From NCBI RefSeq assembly GCF_963576675.1, contig NC_088919.1, positions 48,692,501-48,756,500 on the forward strand: DNA of 64,000 nt, written 5' to 3'. Source of the stretch: Euphorbia lathyris. Its lineage: Eukaryota > Streptophyta > Magnoliopsida > Malpighiales > Euphorbiaceae. The position numbers and the translations under genes are program-made. Below the pieces are notes generated by a model. The model was not told the origin of the DNA. It worked only from the letters and a program-made list of their open reading frames with translations, and did not search any database. Shown piece by piece: positions 34,661 through 45,778 of this stretch (position 1 is the stretch's first letter; each line of letters starts with the position of its first letter).

Positions 34661-35106
34661 GATGTTGGCAAAATACATAATTATGGAACTCAGTTATAAG
34701 TTACCCCATGATTGATTTATTTTTGAAATAACTCCCCCGTAAGGGTTGCACATATTGTCTTAACTTAATTCTAAACTTTCCAAGATTTAATTGAATTAAC
34801 CTTAAGACATTTGTGTACACTGACTTAGTTTAATGTTAGATTTTTCAAGATCTGAGCTAATTGGATTTAAGTCAGTTTTCAAAAATATTAGAAGTATGTT
34901 GTTACTCAGTTTATTACATAAGTATTTTAGTGTTAATGTATACTGAGTATGTTTTACTTCTTAATTTGTTTGTTCAATTTTATCAGCCAAGTTGAGAAAA
35001 TGGTACTTGTCATAGATTAAGCAAAAACATATGAGGAAAGATTCTATGCTAAGTTCTAAACATTGACTAAGCATATCTAGTTCTTCTTCTTTTCCTTCAT
35101 ATTGAC

Positions 35107-35745
35107 CTAAGCTCGATATACTCCTTTGCCTTTATCTTTACTTCCTAAGGCATTACCTGCAAGCTGAGTTCCTTCTTGGCTTTTCTCCCCCGTTTTGCCA
35201 TCATCGGGTTTATAAAGGAAGGTATCATTGCGAGCATGCGTGGAGAGGACATTTGAGTAACGCTGGAGCCTCTTTGTGCTTTCACGTAAGCCATCAATTA
35301 CAGGTACACTGTCATCTTGGACATGGCGAGGAACCCGGAGAGAGCTGCTAATCATGCTGAGTAGGCATTCATGTGATTTGCTAAGCCAGGTGAGCGAGCT
35401 GGTGATCTGAGCAAAAGATTGGTGGTACATCTTCAGCATGGCAGAGTCATAAAACATGCGCTGAGCATTGTTGATGCGCATTGCCTTTATAATTGCTTGG
35501 GAAAAACTCAAGAGTTGACCATTGGAGACTGGGTCAACATCCATCTGTGCTTGGTTGACGTTGAGTAGACTGGCTGCTTCACTCAGTTGGTCAATCGTAC
35601 ACTGAGAGGTAGAAGATACTAATTCACACGTACTGGTCAGTTCAGCAGTTAGCTTGGCAAATCAGTCTTGTAGCTCAACAGAGGTAGCAGCCTCAGGATT
35701 GCCAGTTGCCCTTGATTTGGTCAGTTCTGCAGTTAACTTAGCAAA
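35107..35745 (-). pseudogene. Copia extra ORF, C-terminal part (cut off by Ty3)
   Basis: This is the C-terminal quarter of the ORF whose front is at 45779-48008. Reading on the minus strand, the sense passes from 45779 to 35745 with one copy of the 5-bp duplication. It contains a TGA just after ELQD (near 35660), where the second copy at 55458 has Cys. The remaining 145 codons encode a helical region (AQRMFYDSAMLKMYHQSFAQ) and a charged tail ending GSKDKGKGVYRA. No known domain. Confidence 0.75.
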
Positions 35746-35750
35746 ATAGC

Positions 35751-36234
35751 TGATAACATAGAGATATTATCCCAAGGCCCAAAAGGGATATTCACCTTGA
35801 GAACGCCGCGTATTAATCCCCAAAGGGGAGCCGGCAGGCGGATCTCCACGGTTCTGCTCAGAGAGATCCGCTGGCGGTCCTATAAGGCGAATCTCTTCAT
35901 TCACCTGATTCGCCACTGTAACGGCTGGCCGCCGACTCGGCCATAAAGATCATTAATGAGTTATCAATTAGCTAACCGCCAGGTTAAAGATAACTTATAA
36001 CCGCCATTAATGGAGCATTAATGGAGGCTTTCTAGTTGCCTGAAGGTTACGACTTCCTAGCTATATATAGCCTAATTCCCTAGGCTCTCAATGTACACAT
36101 TCTCACAACCTTTGTCAATTCAGTTTGTTTCCTTGATTCACCTTACTGACTTTAGCATCGGAGCTTCCCCCCGTCGAACCCAACGACGCCCCTACAGGGA
36201 CGGACGTTGATCAGAATTTCACCACTTGTTATCA
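35751..36234 (+). repeat. Ty3 5' LTR
   Basis: 484 bp, TGATAACATAG to CTTGTTATCA. It includes a TATATATAG box near 36060, a likely promoter. The 3' LTR (45290-45773) has the same length. I count about 15 substitutions between them. Confidence 0.93.
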
Positions 36235-36260
36235 ATTGGTGCGGTGATCGTGGAATCCTT
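36235..36260 (+). other. Ty3 candidate primer binding site
   Basis: ATTGGTGCGGTGATCGTGG follows the 5' LTR directly, where the tRNA primer should pair. It resembles the TGGCGCC-type sites of Tat elements with changes. I could not assign the tRNA. Confidence 0.4.
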
Positions 36261-36297
36261 AATCAAACAAAGGGTTTTTCGTTCACATTAAGAAACT

Positions 36298-38394
36298 ATG
36301 ACAACTGGAGATCAGAATCCCTCTTCAGGGATTGAAACACCATTAGTTACACCATCTAGTGCTGGCCGCACAGATTCAACTGCTCCTGCAACGCACGTCG
36401 AAAATAGTATGAACCCTGATGCTTTCATCAACATGTGTGCACAAGCAATCGGAGAGCGGTTTGGACCCGAGACGGGGAATCGCCTGCGGTCGTTCATGAC
36501 CCTCCCTCCACATTGGAGCATGGCGTCCACATCGGCTGTATCATCCTGGCCCTTGTTAAACTTTGGACCGGGCGCCCAGAGTTCTTCATTTCTCCAAGCT
36601 CACAACACGGATTCCATGGTAACTACTACGGCGGCAGTTGGAGAATGACAAATCAATCGGGAGTTATTCCCTGGTGGCACAGAAGGAAGTCAAAGGAATG
36701 ATTCAACCCTTCCGGGCGGATCTACAGGTCCTGGATTAAATCTAGGCGGGTTCGATATCCCAAGGCGCCCACGGATGAATCTCTCTCTTGGCGGATCCGA
36801 GGGGCGAACACACAAAAAGCGTAGAAGGGAGAAAAGTAGGCGGTCTAAATCACCCTCGCCTCGACGACCGAGATCCTCACGTCGGGGCAGATCGCCCCCA
36901 TCTACTGGTCATAGACGGAGTAAAAGGCCAGCGGAGACGCCCCATTTGAGTGGACCACCACCCCCGCCACCCTCAGGAACTGTTGGACACATCCCGTCGG
37001 GAAGCCATGGAGGAGGTAGTGGGCAAGCTCCCCCAGGAGGGGGGCGGAGGAGGTAGTAGTGGAGGAGGAGGCGGACGCGGAAGTGGAGGAGGGCGTTCGC
37101 CATCAGATCCATCATCTGGGTCAAGTTCTTCTTCTTCTCCAAGCAGATCTCCACGAAGGGGTCGCCCAAGGGCGGATCCGGAGAATTTTGATGATAGAGT
37201 TAGAGCTCTGGTGCTCCGTATGAATGAGGAAAATGCCAGGCATAATCCATTCGCCAATAGAGATTCGCCTTTCGCAGCTTGGATTGAGGCTGAGGAAACT
37301 GATAGAGCTTTTAAAATACCTAATCTCGCTATCTACACAGGTGTTGACAATCCGGAAGCTCACGTCAGAAAATACCGAATACTGCTCAAACTCAACCGTG
37401 CCACCGAGCCTGTGCTCTGCAAAATGTTTGTCACCACGCTAGAAGGTCCAGCCTACGGGTGGTTTCAGTCTTTACCTCCGGGCTCAATAAACAGTTTTGA
37501 TCAATTGAGCAGGGAATTTTATGCTAAATTCGCCGGTTGTATTCCTCCAGTGGTTAAATCATGAAAGCTTTTTGAGTTAAAGCAGAAGGCGAATGAATCC
37601 ATTCGGGAGTACGTAGACACGTTTAACCAATTGTGCATACAAATCGTTGATGTGGATATCTCCGTAACAGTGGAATGTTTTGTGAGAAACACCACTTGTA
37701 AAAGCTTGCAAGAAGATCTAATTCGAAAGAAATCCACCAGCATGGCAGAATTGATGGAGCGTTGTAAAGACTTTATCGAGGTGGATGACATTCGCCGAGG
37801 ATTACTGTCATCACCCAAAAGGGACAAGGGCGAATCTCGCCATCGAGATAGAGACAAAGACAAACATCAGGATTCTTCCTCTAGAAGCAGGCAAAGGGGT
37901 TCTAAGAACAAATCAACGTTTGTCACCTCTTTCACACCTCTCAACGCTTCTAAAAGTGAAGTCCTTATGTGGATCGAGAACAGTCAACACAAACGGAGCA
38001 TTTCATACCCCGAACCAAAGGGGGGGAGTACACCAATACTGGTAAAAATCCTAAAAATTATTATAAATATCACAGGAAAAATGGCCATGACACCGATGCA
38101 TGTTGGGAGTTAGCTCGGGAAATCGAGCGTCTCATCGAGAGAGGCAAGTTGGATCGGTTCATCCAGAATGATGGCAAGAAAGGAGATGGTGATAGATCCA
38201 AAGAGGACCCAAAGAAGAAGGGGAAGGGTACCATTAATGTCATAGCAGGCGGACCTGGGTATCAACCAATGCTGAAAAAAGCAAAGACTACCGCTCTTGA
38301 CAGGGCATCGTTAAATCGCCCCTTTGCCGATGTAGGTCCTGAAATCTCTCCCCATGCGGATGCACTGGTCGTCACTATGATGGTGGAAGGCTGA
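36298..38394 (+). pseudogene. Ty3 gag, disrupted
   Basis: Capsid-type polyprotein of a Tat element. It starts MTTGDQNPSSG at 36298. A Ser/Arg-rich stretch (KKRRREKSRRSKSPSPRRPR) and Gly-rich linker precede the retrotransposon gag domain (FKIPNLAIYTGVDNPEAHV, then LEGPAYGWFQSLPPGSI). A zinc-knuckle-like region follows (YYKYHRKNGHDTDACWEL). Breaks: TGA at 36646-36648, a frameshift near 36960-36975, TGA at 37562-37564, a frameshift at the G run 38022-38028, and TGA at 38392-38394 before the protease. It cannot encode a whole Gag. Confidence 0.85.
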
Positions 38395-38397
38395 GAG

Positions 38398-41300
38398 ATG
38401 AAAAGAGTGATGGTTGATACTGGGAGTTCGTGCAACGTCATCACCAGAGGAGCTTTTGCCAAACTCATGATTGATCCAGTCCAGGTAGAGCCAACTGTGG
38501 TCGATATCCTAGGAGTGATGGGACACACTATCCAAACAAAAGGCCAAGTCACTCTGGATTGCGAGCTTACGGACGATGATCAGGTCTGGAAAGGTGATTT
38601 GGAATTTTCTGTCTTGGATGGTCAGTTAGCTTACAATATCATCCTCGGACGGCCCTTTATCTCCGAAGTTGCAGCCCTTATCTCCATACGCCACTTAACG
38701 CTTTACATCCCCACGGCCAAAGGAGGTGTAATGATCAGAGGTAGCCAAAAGGTGGCCCAGGAGACATATTCGGCATCACTAATGATTCGCCCCCAATCTA
38801 AGGAGGAGGATGAGGAGGAGCTCGTCACAATGGCCTTGGGCGAGACAGAAATGTACCTTATGGCGGATGAAAAGCAGGTGCGAATGGCTAAAGGGCTCAA
38901 GGGCGAAATTAAAAATGCAATCACCAAGGTACTCCATGAAGCGGAGGATGTCTTCGCATGGAAGGATGAAATTCTCCCCGGAATCAGTCTAGACGTGATC
39001 ACTCACAAGCTCAACATTGATAAAGATGCAGTTCCAGTGGCTCAGAAGCGGAGAAACCATGGCCCCGAAAGGCAGAAGGTGATAGAAGAAGAGATCACCA
39101 AGCTCCAGCGGGCGGACGCCATTGAGGAGGTACTTTATACTCAGTGGCTGGCGAACGTCGTTCTGGTAAAGAAGGCGGGCGGATCTTACCGCATGTGTAT
39201 TGACTTTACGGATCTCAACAAAGCTTGTCCCAAAGACAACTATCCTCTGCCATGTATTGACATGCTTGTGGACGGAACCGCCGGTCACGCTATGTACTCC
39301 TTTACGGATGTGAAGTCAAGTTATCATCAGATCCCCATGGAGCCCTCAGATAGAATCAAGACCTCGTTCGTAACACATCAAGCCACTTATTGCTTCAAAG
39401 TTATGCCCTTTGGGCTTAAAAATGCGGGTGCAACTTATCAGAGGATGATGAACAAGATATTCGCAGATAGTAAAGGGGATAACTATTCTGTCTATGTAGA
39501 TGACATGATCATCAAAAGCACAACCATAGAAAGGCATGCAGACGATATAAAGGAGGTACTGGACGTACTCCGACGCCACAACATTAAACTGAACCCAGAG
39601 AAGTGTACTTTTGGTGCGACGTATGGAAAATTCTTAGGGTTCATAATCAGCGAAAAAGGAGTTAGCCCAAATCCTGACAAGGTTAAGGCTGTCCTAGAAA
39701 TGCAAGCACCACAGAACATCAGAGAAGTACAACGCCTTAATGGGCGGATCATAGCCTTGGGCAGGTTTATCTCTTGTTCAGCTCGCAGATGTCAGCCCTT
39801 TTACGAGGTTATCAAGAAGCAAAAGGCGTTCGAGTGGAATGAGGATTGTGAAAAGGCCTTCGAAGGAATCAAGCGGTTCCTCACGGAGCCGCCTATGATG
39901 AGTCGACCAATGAAGGGAGAGGACCTCTACATGTATGTATCGGTTATGGATAAGGCTATATGCACGGTTATGATACGAGAGGAGGATGGCCAGCAGTTTC
40001 TGATTTATTATGTGAGCAAGGTTCTGAAAGACGCCGAAACCAAATATTCTAAGCTTGATAAAATGGCGCTGGTTGTTGTCACCACAGCAATCCGCCTTAG
40101 ACCATATTTTCAGGCGCATACTGTGGTGGTTCGAACGAATATACCGATGAGAAAGGTGTTGCAGAAGCCAGACACTTCTGGAAGGTTGATGGAATGGGCA
40201 ATCCGCCATGGTGAATTCGATGTGAGATATGAAAGCATGTCAGCTTTAAAGAGTCAGGTCCTGGCAGACTTTGTGAATGAATTCACTGATGAAGGGATAG
40301 ATCATCCCAAGCCTCCAGTAGAGGAGTGGACAATGTACACTGATGGCGCCTCCTCAGCGGATGGAGCTGGCGTAGGCGTTGTGATCAAGGGTCCCCAATA
40401 CATAAAGTTACGGTACGCAGCAAAATTAAATTTCCATGCAACTAATAATGCCGCTGAATATGAAGCTCTGATATTGGGATTACGCCTACTCAAAGAAATC
40501 ACTCCTGAGCGGATTGTGATCTATAGTGACTCTAAGCTAATGGTCAACCAAGTAATCAAGAATTACGAGGTGAAAGATGATGTTTTGGCCAAATACGTAG
40601 CAGAAGTAAAAAAATTGCTGGATCACCTTGAGGCTAAGGAAACCAAATGGGAACTGATTCACGTACCAAGGGAGTCCAACACTGAGGCGGATCATTTGGC
40701 CAAAATGGCCTATTGTGAGGAGAACTGGAGAGATCCAGATTGTCCCTTCGAAGTTAAAATAGCTCCAGCCTTCGCTTCAGAGGAAGTATCCCTACTTACA
40801 ACGGTAGAAGATGATTGGAGATCGGTCATTCGCCAATATCTGCTATGTGGAACTTTACCTGAGGATAAGGAAGAGGCACGGCGGATAGTTAGGAGAGCGG
40901 CTTATTTCTCCATAATCAACGACGGCCTTTACAGAAAATCTTTTAGCCACCCTTGGTTGAAGTGCATTCTACCGGAAGAGGGACAATAAATCCTCAAGGA
41001 GTTACATGAGGGATCATGTGGGGCTCATGAAGCATCCGCCACCATCTTGAAGAAATCCAGGTTAGCGGGTTTCTATTGGCCCACGGCCGAATTGGATGCA
41101 CAAAAATTGGTAGAATCTTGTCATAGTTGCCAGATTCATGCGAATGAATCACATACTGCCAAACATCTCTAGAGGCCCATCATAGAAGGGCGGCCATTCG
41201 CCCTCTGGGGAATAGACATTGTCGGCCCATTTCCTCCAACTCGCCGACAGAGAAGGTACGTGGTAGTGGCAGTGGATCATTTCACCAAGTGGGTAGAAGC

Positions 41301-42057
41301 CGAAGCTGTCTCCTCCATCACTGCAGAACGAATGGTGGAATTCGTCAAGGACAACATCGTGGGAAGATACGGTGTTCCGCATACCATCATCACCGATAAT
41401 GGAACACAGTTCAACTGTAACGAATTCAAAACTTTCTGTGAAGAGTTGGGCATTCTGAACAGATTTGCCTCCGTTTATTATCCCCAATCCAACGGGATGA
41501 CCGAAGTCACGAATCAGATGATCGTAAAAGGGATAAAGAAGAGATTGGGAGAGCATGATAAGAAGTGGGCGGATCAGCTGACAAGCGTTTTATGGGCTTA
41601 TCGCACCACTCCTAGGACGGCCACAGGAGAAACACCATTCGCCCTCTCTCATGGTGTAGAGGCTCTGATCCCGGTTGAAATACAGGTCCCAAGTGATAGA
41701 GTGGCCTTTTATTGCGAAGAGGACAACGGCAAAAGGCTAAGGGAAAGTCTGGATCAGGTAGGCGATCGAAGAGACCAAGCCTATGTACGCATGGCGGCGT
41801 ATAAACAGCGGATCGCCGCTTACCATGATAAAAATGCCAAGCTTGTGGATCTGAATGTGGGTGATCTTGTGCTCCGAAAGGCCGACAAAATCCAGTCTCG
41901 AGAAGGCAAGGGCAAGTTAGGGATCAACTGGACGGGTCCGTATCAGATAGTGGACAAGATTGGATCCGCCACATTTAAAATTCAGGATATGGAGGGCAAC
42001 ACATTGCCGCGCACATGGAACCTCCAAAATCTCCGCAAATATTTTGTCAGAAAATGA
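38398..42057 (+). pseudogene. Ty3 pol: protease, RT, two RNase H domains, integrase
   Basis: One frame of 1220 codons with two stops: TAA at 40987-40989 and TAG at 41170-41172. Order: aspartic protease (MVDTGSSCNVI), RT (MCIDFTDLNKACPKDNYPLP, catalytic YVDD at about residue 365), first RNase H (about residues 480-600), a second archaeal-type RNase H (MYTDGASSADGAGVGVV; Asp in VIYSDSKLMV), then integrase with zinc finger (HEGSCGAHEAS and CHSCQIH), catalytic Asp in VVAVDHFTKW, Asp in IITDNGTQF and Glu in NGMTE, and a GPY-like end (NWTGPYQIVDKIG). The dual RNase H places it in the Tat group. The first stop lies where Gln (CAA) is usual. Confidence 0.92.
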
Positions 42058-42721
42058 GGTGTACACACGGTCTTGAGTACTCTTTTTCCTTTAGTAAGCT
42101 TTTTTCCCATGTGGTTTTTCTTACTAAAGGTTTTAACGAGGCTCACCTATAAGTCCTGCTTGCTGTAATAAAGCATTTCGCCCATTAATAAACATCATTT
42201 GTTCTATTATCTGTGTTCTTTTTAAAGTTTATTGCAACAATATTAATATTCCAGTCTTAAAAAGAAGAGGGGCATCCAACACTCTCCACATTAACAAAGT
42301 ATCGCTATCTCATAGCTACTTTTTCTCCTTAGACATAAGAGAGCCTATCTTATGGGCGGATCCATCTCTGAGAGGATCCCAATCTCTGATAGAGTTAAAA
42401 CGATCCTTGGACGCAAGGTCTTTACACTCTCTTACATATCCTTCCCAAAAAAGGATTCACAAGTCCTACGGACGGATCACTTGACCTCAAAGACAGGTAG
42501 CAAATTGATCCCCTAGGCAGCTTTACTTCCTTCAATGGAATAAAACAGCTTCTAACCTTCACAAAGGTCCATGCAATGGAGTATGGCTGGCCACCTACTC
42601 TAAAATAAATCCTAGATGCCTATACATTTACTTACGCAAACGTCATAGTAAAATAAATAGCTGCCATAAAGGATTAAAACAAACTGTACTTAACGATTTT
42701 TTACAAATCATAAGTAAGCAA
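42058..42721. other. Ty3 spacer between integrase and antisense gene
   Basis: Non-coding. The plus strand here is downstream of pol; the minus strand is the 3' flank of the antisense gene. I see no ORF. Confidence 0.5.
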
Positions 42722-44990
42722 CTAATTAACAATGGGAGCATCCTCCTTTGCACTATCCTCGCTTACGGCGCTTGCCTGGAAAGCCTCCTTCTCCACAGCC
42801 TCAGATACGCCAACCAAAGGTACCTCCTTTTCCACGGAAGATGTGGGACCAAAAGGAAGGGCGTTATCGGTGATCGGTTCTTCGCCCGCCTTGGGGGGCA
42901 CTTCCTCAAGGTCCACTAGAGGGACAGTAGTGGAAGGTTTGCTTTCTTCCATGGGTCCCTTCATCCATCTCCGAACATATTCGCGGATGTATTCCTTAGC
43001 GTCTGACATCTTGTCATATTTGGCTACGTCTTCTGGTTCGGGGACGGCGAACTACGGATCTATGAAATCAATCTCGGGATGCGCCAGGGAAAAGTACGCC
43101 ATGAGTAGTTCGCCATAATAGAAGGCTTGCTCACCCGCCATATATTCAGCTTCTCCTAGAGCGTCCTCATGGTTCTTAGTGACTGTCACAATCTTTTCCT
43201 TCAGCTTCTCAATCTCCGCATCTCTAAGGACTAAGGCGGTTGTAGCAGAGGCAAGGTTCGCATTAGCAGAAGCAATGTGAGCATTGGCATCCGCTACCTC
43301 TTTTTCCAGTTTTTCAATGGTTGCCTTATCCGCCACACCTTGAAGGAGCTCGGCCTCCATAGCACATATGCGAGTATACATCTGTCAAAAACAGACAATT
43401 TCGTTAAGAGAAAAGAGCAAAGGGACAACTTTTTCTACAAAAAAAAATCCTTTCTAGGGGACTCACCATAAGGAGCTCTGTTTTCCCCTTTTGCGCATGA
43501 ATGGAACCAGGAATTTGGTTCTGATTCCTTTGCACTTCGCCCACCTGACCCAGAGCTTCATCCAAGTCGTTTATGATGGACTCATTCTCAAAAGATCCTT
43601 GAGCGCCATACTTGGCGGACCAGTATCCGCCCATATCAGGCTTCGCCATCTGCACAAACATTCAAGAGTCAAAACTTAAAACTTGATGAACAGGTAAAAA
43701 TAAAAGGCAACTTACCTGTTCTATCTCCCCAACAGCCCTGGCGGACCTCATGGCATCCTCCATAAGCTTAGGGCCTCCAGTGGCTATAGGCTTCCTCCTT
43801 TTTAGTGGCGGCTCGACCACTATTCCCGCAGGGCGTTTTCCAGTATCCGTTTGAGGATTCACCACTTGATCTTTCCTACGCGCTTCAGCCTCTAAAAACT
43901 TCCTACGCTTCTCTGCAATAGCGTGATTGGCCTTAGATAAACCCCTGCCAAGGAAAACATTGAAGTAATCAAAGTTCGAGAAGAAATAAAAGTTACCTTG
44001 GTCAAATTGCGCAATCTTGGAGTAAATGAATTGCTCCCCCTCGCGGCGAATCAATGGAATATCGCTCATCATGAAGGCTAAAGCGTCTACGTATGTCCAT
44101 GCATCCGCCGTGATCTTCTTCATGAGCTCTGCCACCACTTCATCACTATCGGTCAATATTCGCATATCGCCCGCCATGTGTAAAGGCTTGGGATTCCAAA
44201 ACGAGGGAAAACCTAGAGATTCGCCCTCTTTTATCTTCACGTAGAAGAATTTCTCATCCCAGCAATGGACATTGGATATTTTGTCACTAAATGGCGAATA
44301 TGCCCCGAATTTGGCGAAAGTGAGATAGGACTCGGACTTCCGTTGCGAGGGTTTATGGAAAGCTCTAAAAACACGACCCGTATATACCACTCCTAAATTT
44401 GAGGCGAGGTAGCAGTCTAAAGCAATATCCAACCAACCGTTGGGGTGCAGTTGGCTGGCTGTAATATCAAAGTAGGAGAGGATGTCCGCCATCATCTTTG
44501 GGAGAGGAAGCCGGAACCCTCTCTCTACGTGACTGCAATATACTGTTAGAAAACTGCTAGGCGGACAGGAAGGTCGTTGATGGGCTGCGGCTAACTGAGT
44601 CTCATAATTATTGATCCAGGGGAAGCGACTCGCCAGATCCACTAGATCCGCGCCACTCATACGAGACGGAGTAGACTCCGCTCGTGGGTTCTTTTTCCTA
44701 GGTGGAATAGAAGAAGAGGCCATTGTCCCCGGAAAACACCTAGCCTTAACGGCCAGAGCGGTACCGGAGACAGAGGTAAAAAGAACTGGATATCTGGTGG
44801 AACGAGTTTGGTAGCGATTACACGCCGAGTTACTAAACCCAGCTAAATCGGAGCTAACCGTGTCCTCGGAAGAAGAGGAGTTCTCCGATGACAAAGTGGT
44901 CCAACTAAAATCAACTACTATTTCAGGGGAAGGGGTCGAATTAAAAGGCTCTGAAGTTGATCTAGAAGATGAAGACGAACTTCTAAACAT
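42722..44990 (-). CDS. Antisense gene inside the Ty3 element, three exons, one internal stop
   Basis: Exons on the minus strand: 44990-43716, 43649-43467 and 43381-42722, all GT-AG (CAG/GTAAGT, ATG/GTGAGT donors) and all in phase 0, 705 codons. Residues 120-330 include RGFRLPLPKMMADILSYFD and LHPNGWLDIALDCYLASNLG, which resembles the plant family catalogued as 'putative gypsy type transposon' (PF04195). Exon 3 begins with a long coiled coil (ELLQGVADKATIEKLEKEV, then KLKEKIVTVTKNHEDAL) and ends with an acidic tail. A TAG interrupts exon 3 after HPEIDFIDP (near 43049). The N-terminus is Ser-rich. Antisense ORFs are known in some Tat elements (Grande, for example); role unknown. Its promoter would lie in or near the 3' LTR side. 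Confidence 0.75.
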
Positions 44991-45259
44991 TCAGAGAAAA
45001 GTTAAACAGAAGAAGATGAACTTACATGTGAAATCGAAACTTGGAACGAAACTCTGAAAATTCCCAGGAAAAGCTTCGAACAATAAAGGAGACAATGAAG
45101 AAGAAATGGAGAAGAAAGAGAAAGCGAAAGAGGAAGAAGGATGTTTTCTCCTTCCTGGGACAGTGCGTCCACTACACGTGTCATTCATCAATTGGCATCG
45201 AACAGGGTGCTCATTAATGCAGATGTTTATGACGGCGCGCGGAACCTCAAAAGCCCTAA

Positions 45260-45289
45260 AGGACTTTAAGGACATTTTGGGGGGGCTTC
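45260..45289 (+). other. Ty3 polypurine tract region
   Basis: GGACTTTAAGGACATTTTGGGGGGGC sits directly before the 3' LTR, with seven or more G in a row. This is the expected plus-strand primer region. Confidence 0.55.
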
Positions 45290-45773
45290 TGATAACATAG
45301 AGATATTATCCCAAGGACCAAAAGGGATATTCACCTTGAGAACGCCGCGTATTAATCCCCAAAGGGGAGCCGGCAGGCGGATCTCCACGGTTCTGCTCAG
45401 AGAGATCCGTTGGCGGACCTATGAGGCGAATCTCTTCATTCACCTGATTCGCCACTGTAACGGCTGGCCGCCGACTCGGCCATAAAGATCATTAATGAGT
45501 TATCAATTAGCTAACCGCCAGGTTAAAGATAACTTATAACCGCCATTAATGGAGCATTAATGGAGGCTTTCTAGTTGCCTGGAGGTTACGGCTTCCTAGC
45601 TATATATAGCCTGATTCCCTAGGCTCTCAAGGTACATATTCTCACAACCTTTGTCAATTCAATTTGTTTTCTTGATTCACCTTACTGACTTTGGCATCGG
45701 AGCTTCCCCCCGTCGAACCCAACGACGCCCCCACAGGGACAAACGTTGATCAGAATTTCACCACTTGTTATCA
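45290..45773 (+). repeat. Ty3 3' LTR
   Basis: 484 bp, pairs with 35751-36234. It ends TTATCA before the ATAGC duplication. About 15 substitutions from the 5' copy, most of them transitions. Confidence 0.93.
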
Positions 45774-45778
45774 ATAGC

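Larger units (their letters stand above)
35751..45773 (+). mobile_element. Ty3/gypsy element, Tat lineage, with antisense gene
   Basis: A 10,023-bp element with LTRs of 484 bp each and a perfect 5-bp duplication ATAGC (35746-35750 and 45774-45778). Gag and pol lie on the plus strand. The pol polyprotein has a second RNase H after the first, the hallmark of the Tat group. A spliced gene lies antisense between integrase and the 3' LTR. Gag and pol are disrupted, so the element is dead. Confidence 0.92.

Noticed and set aside
36775..37257. Pro/Gly-rich ORFs on both strands
   Set aside because: They are alternative frames of the low-complexity linker in the Ty3 gag.
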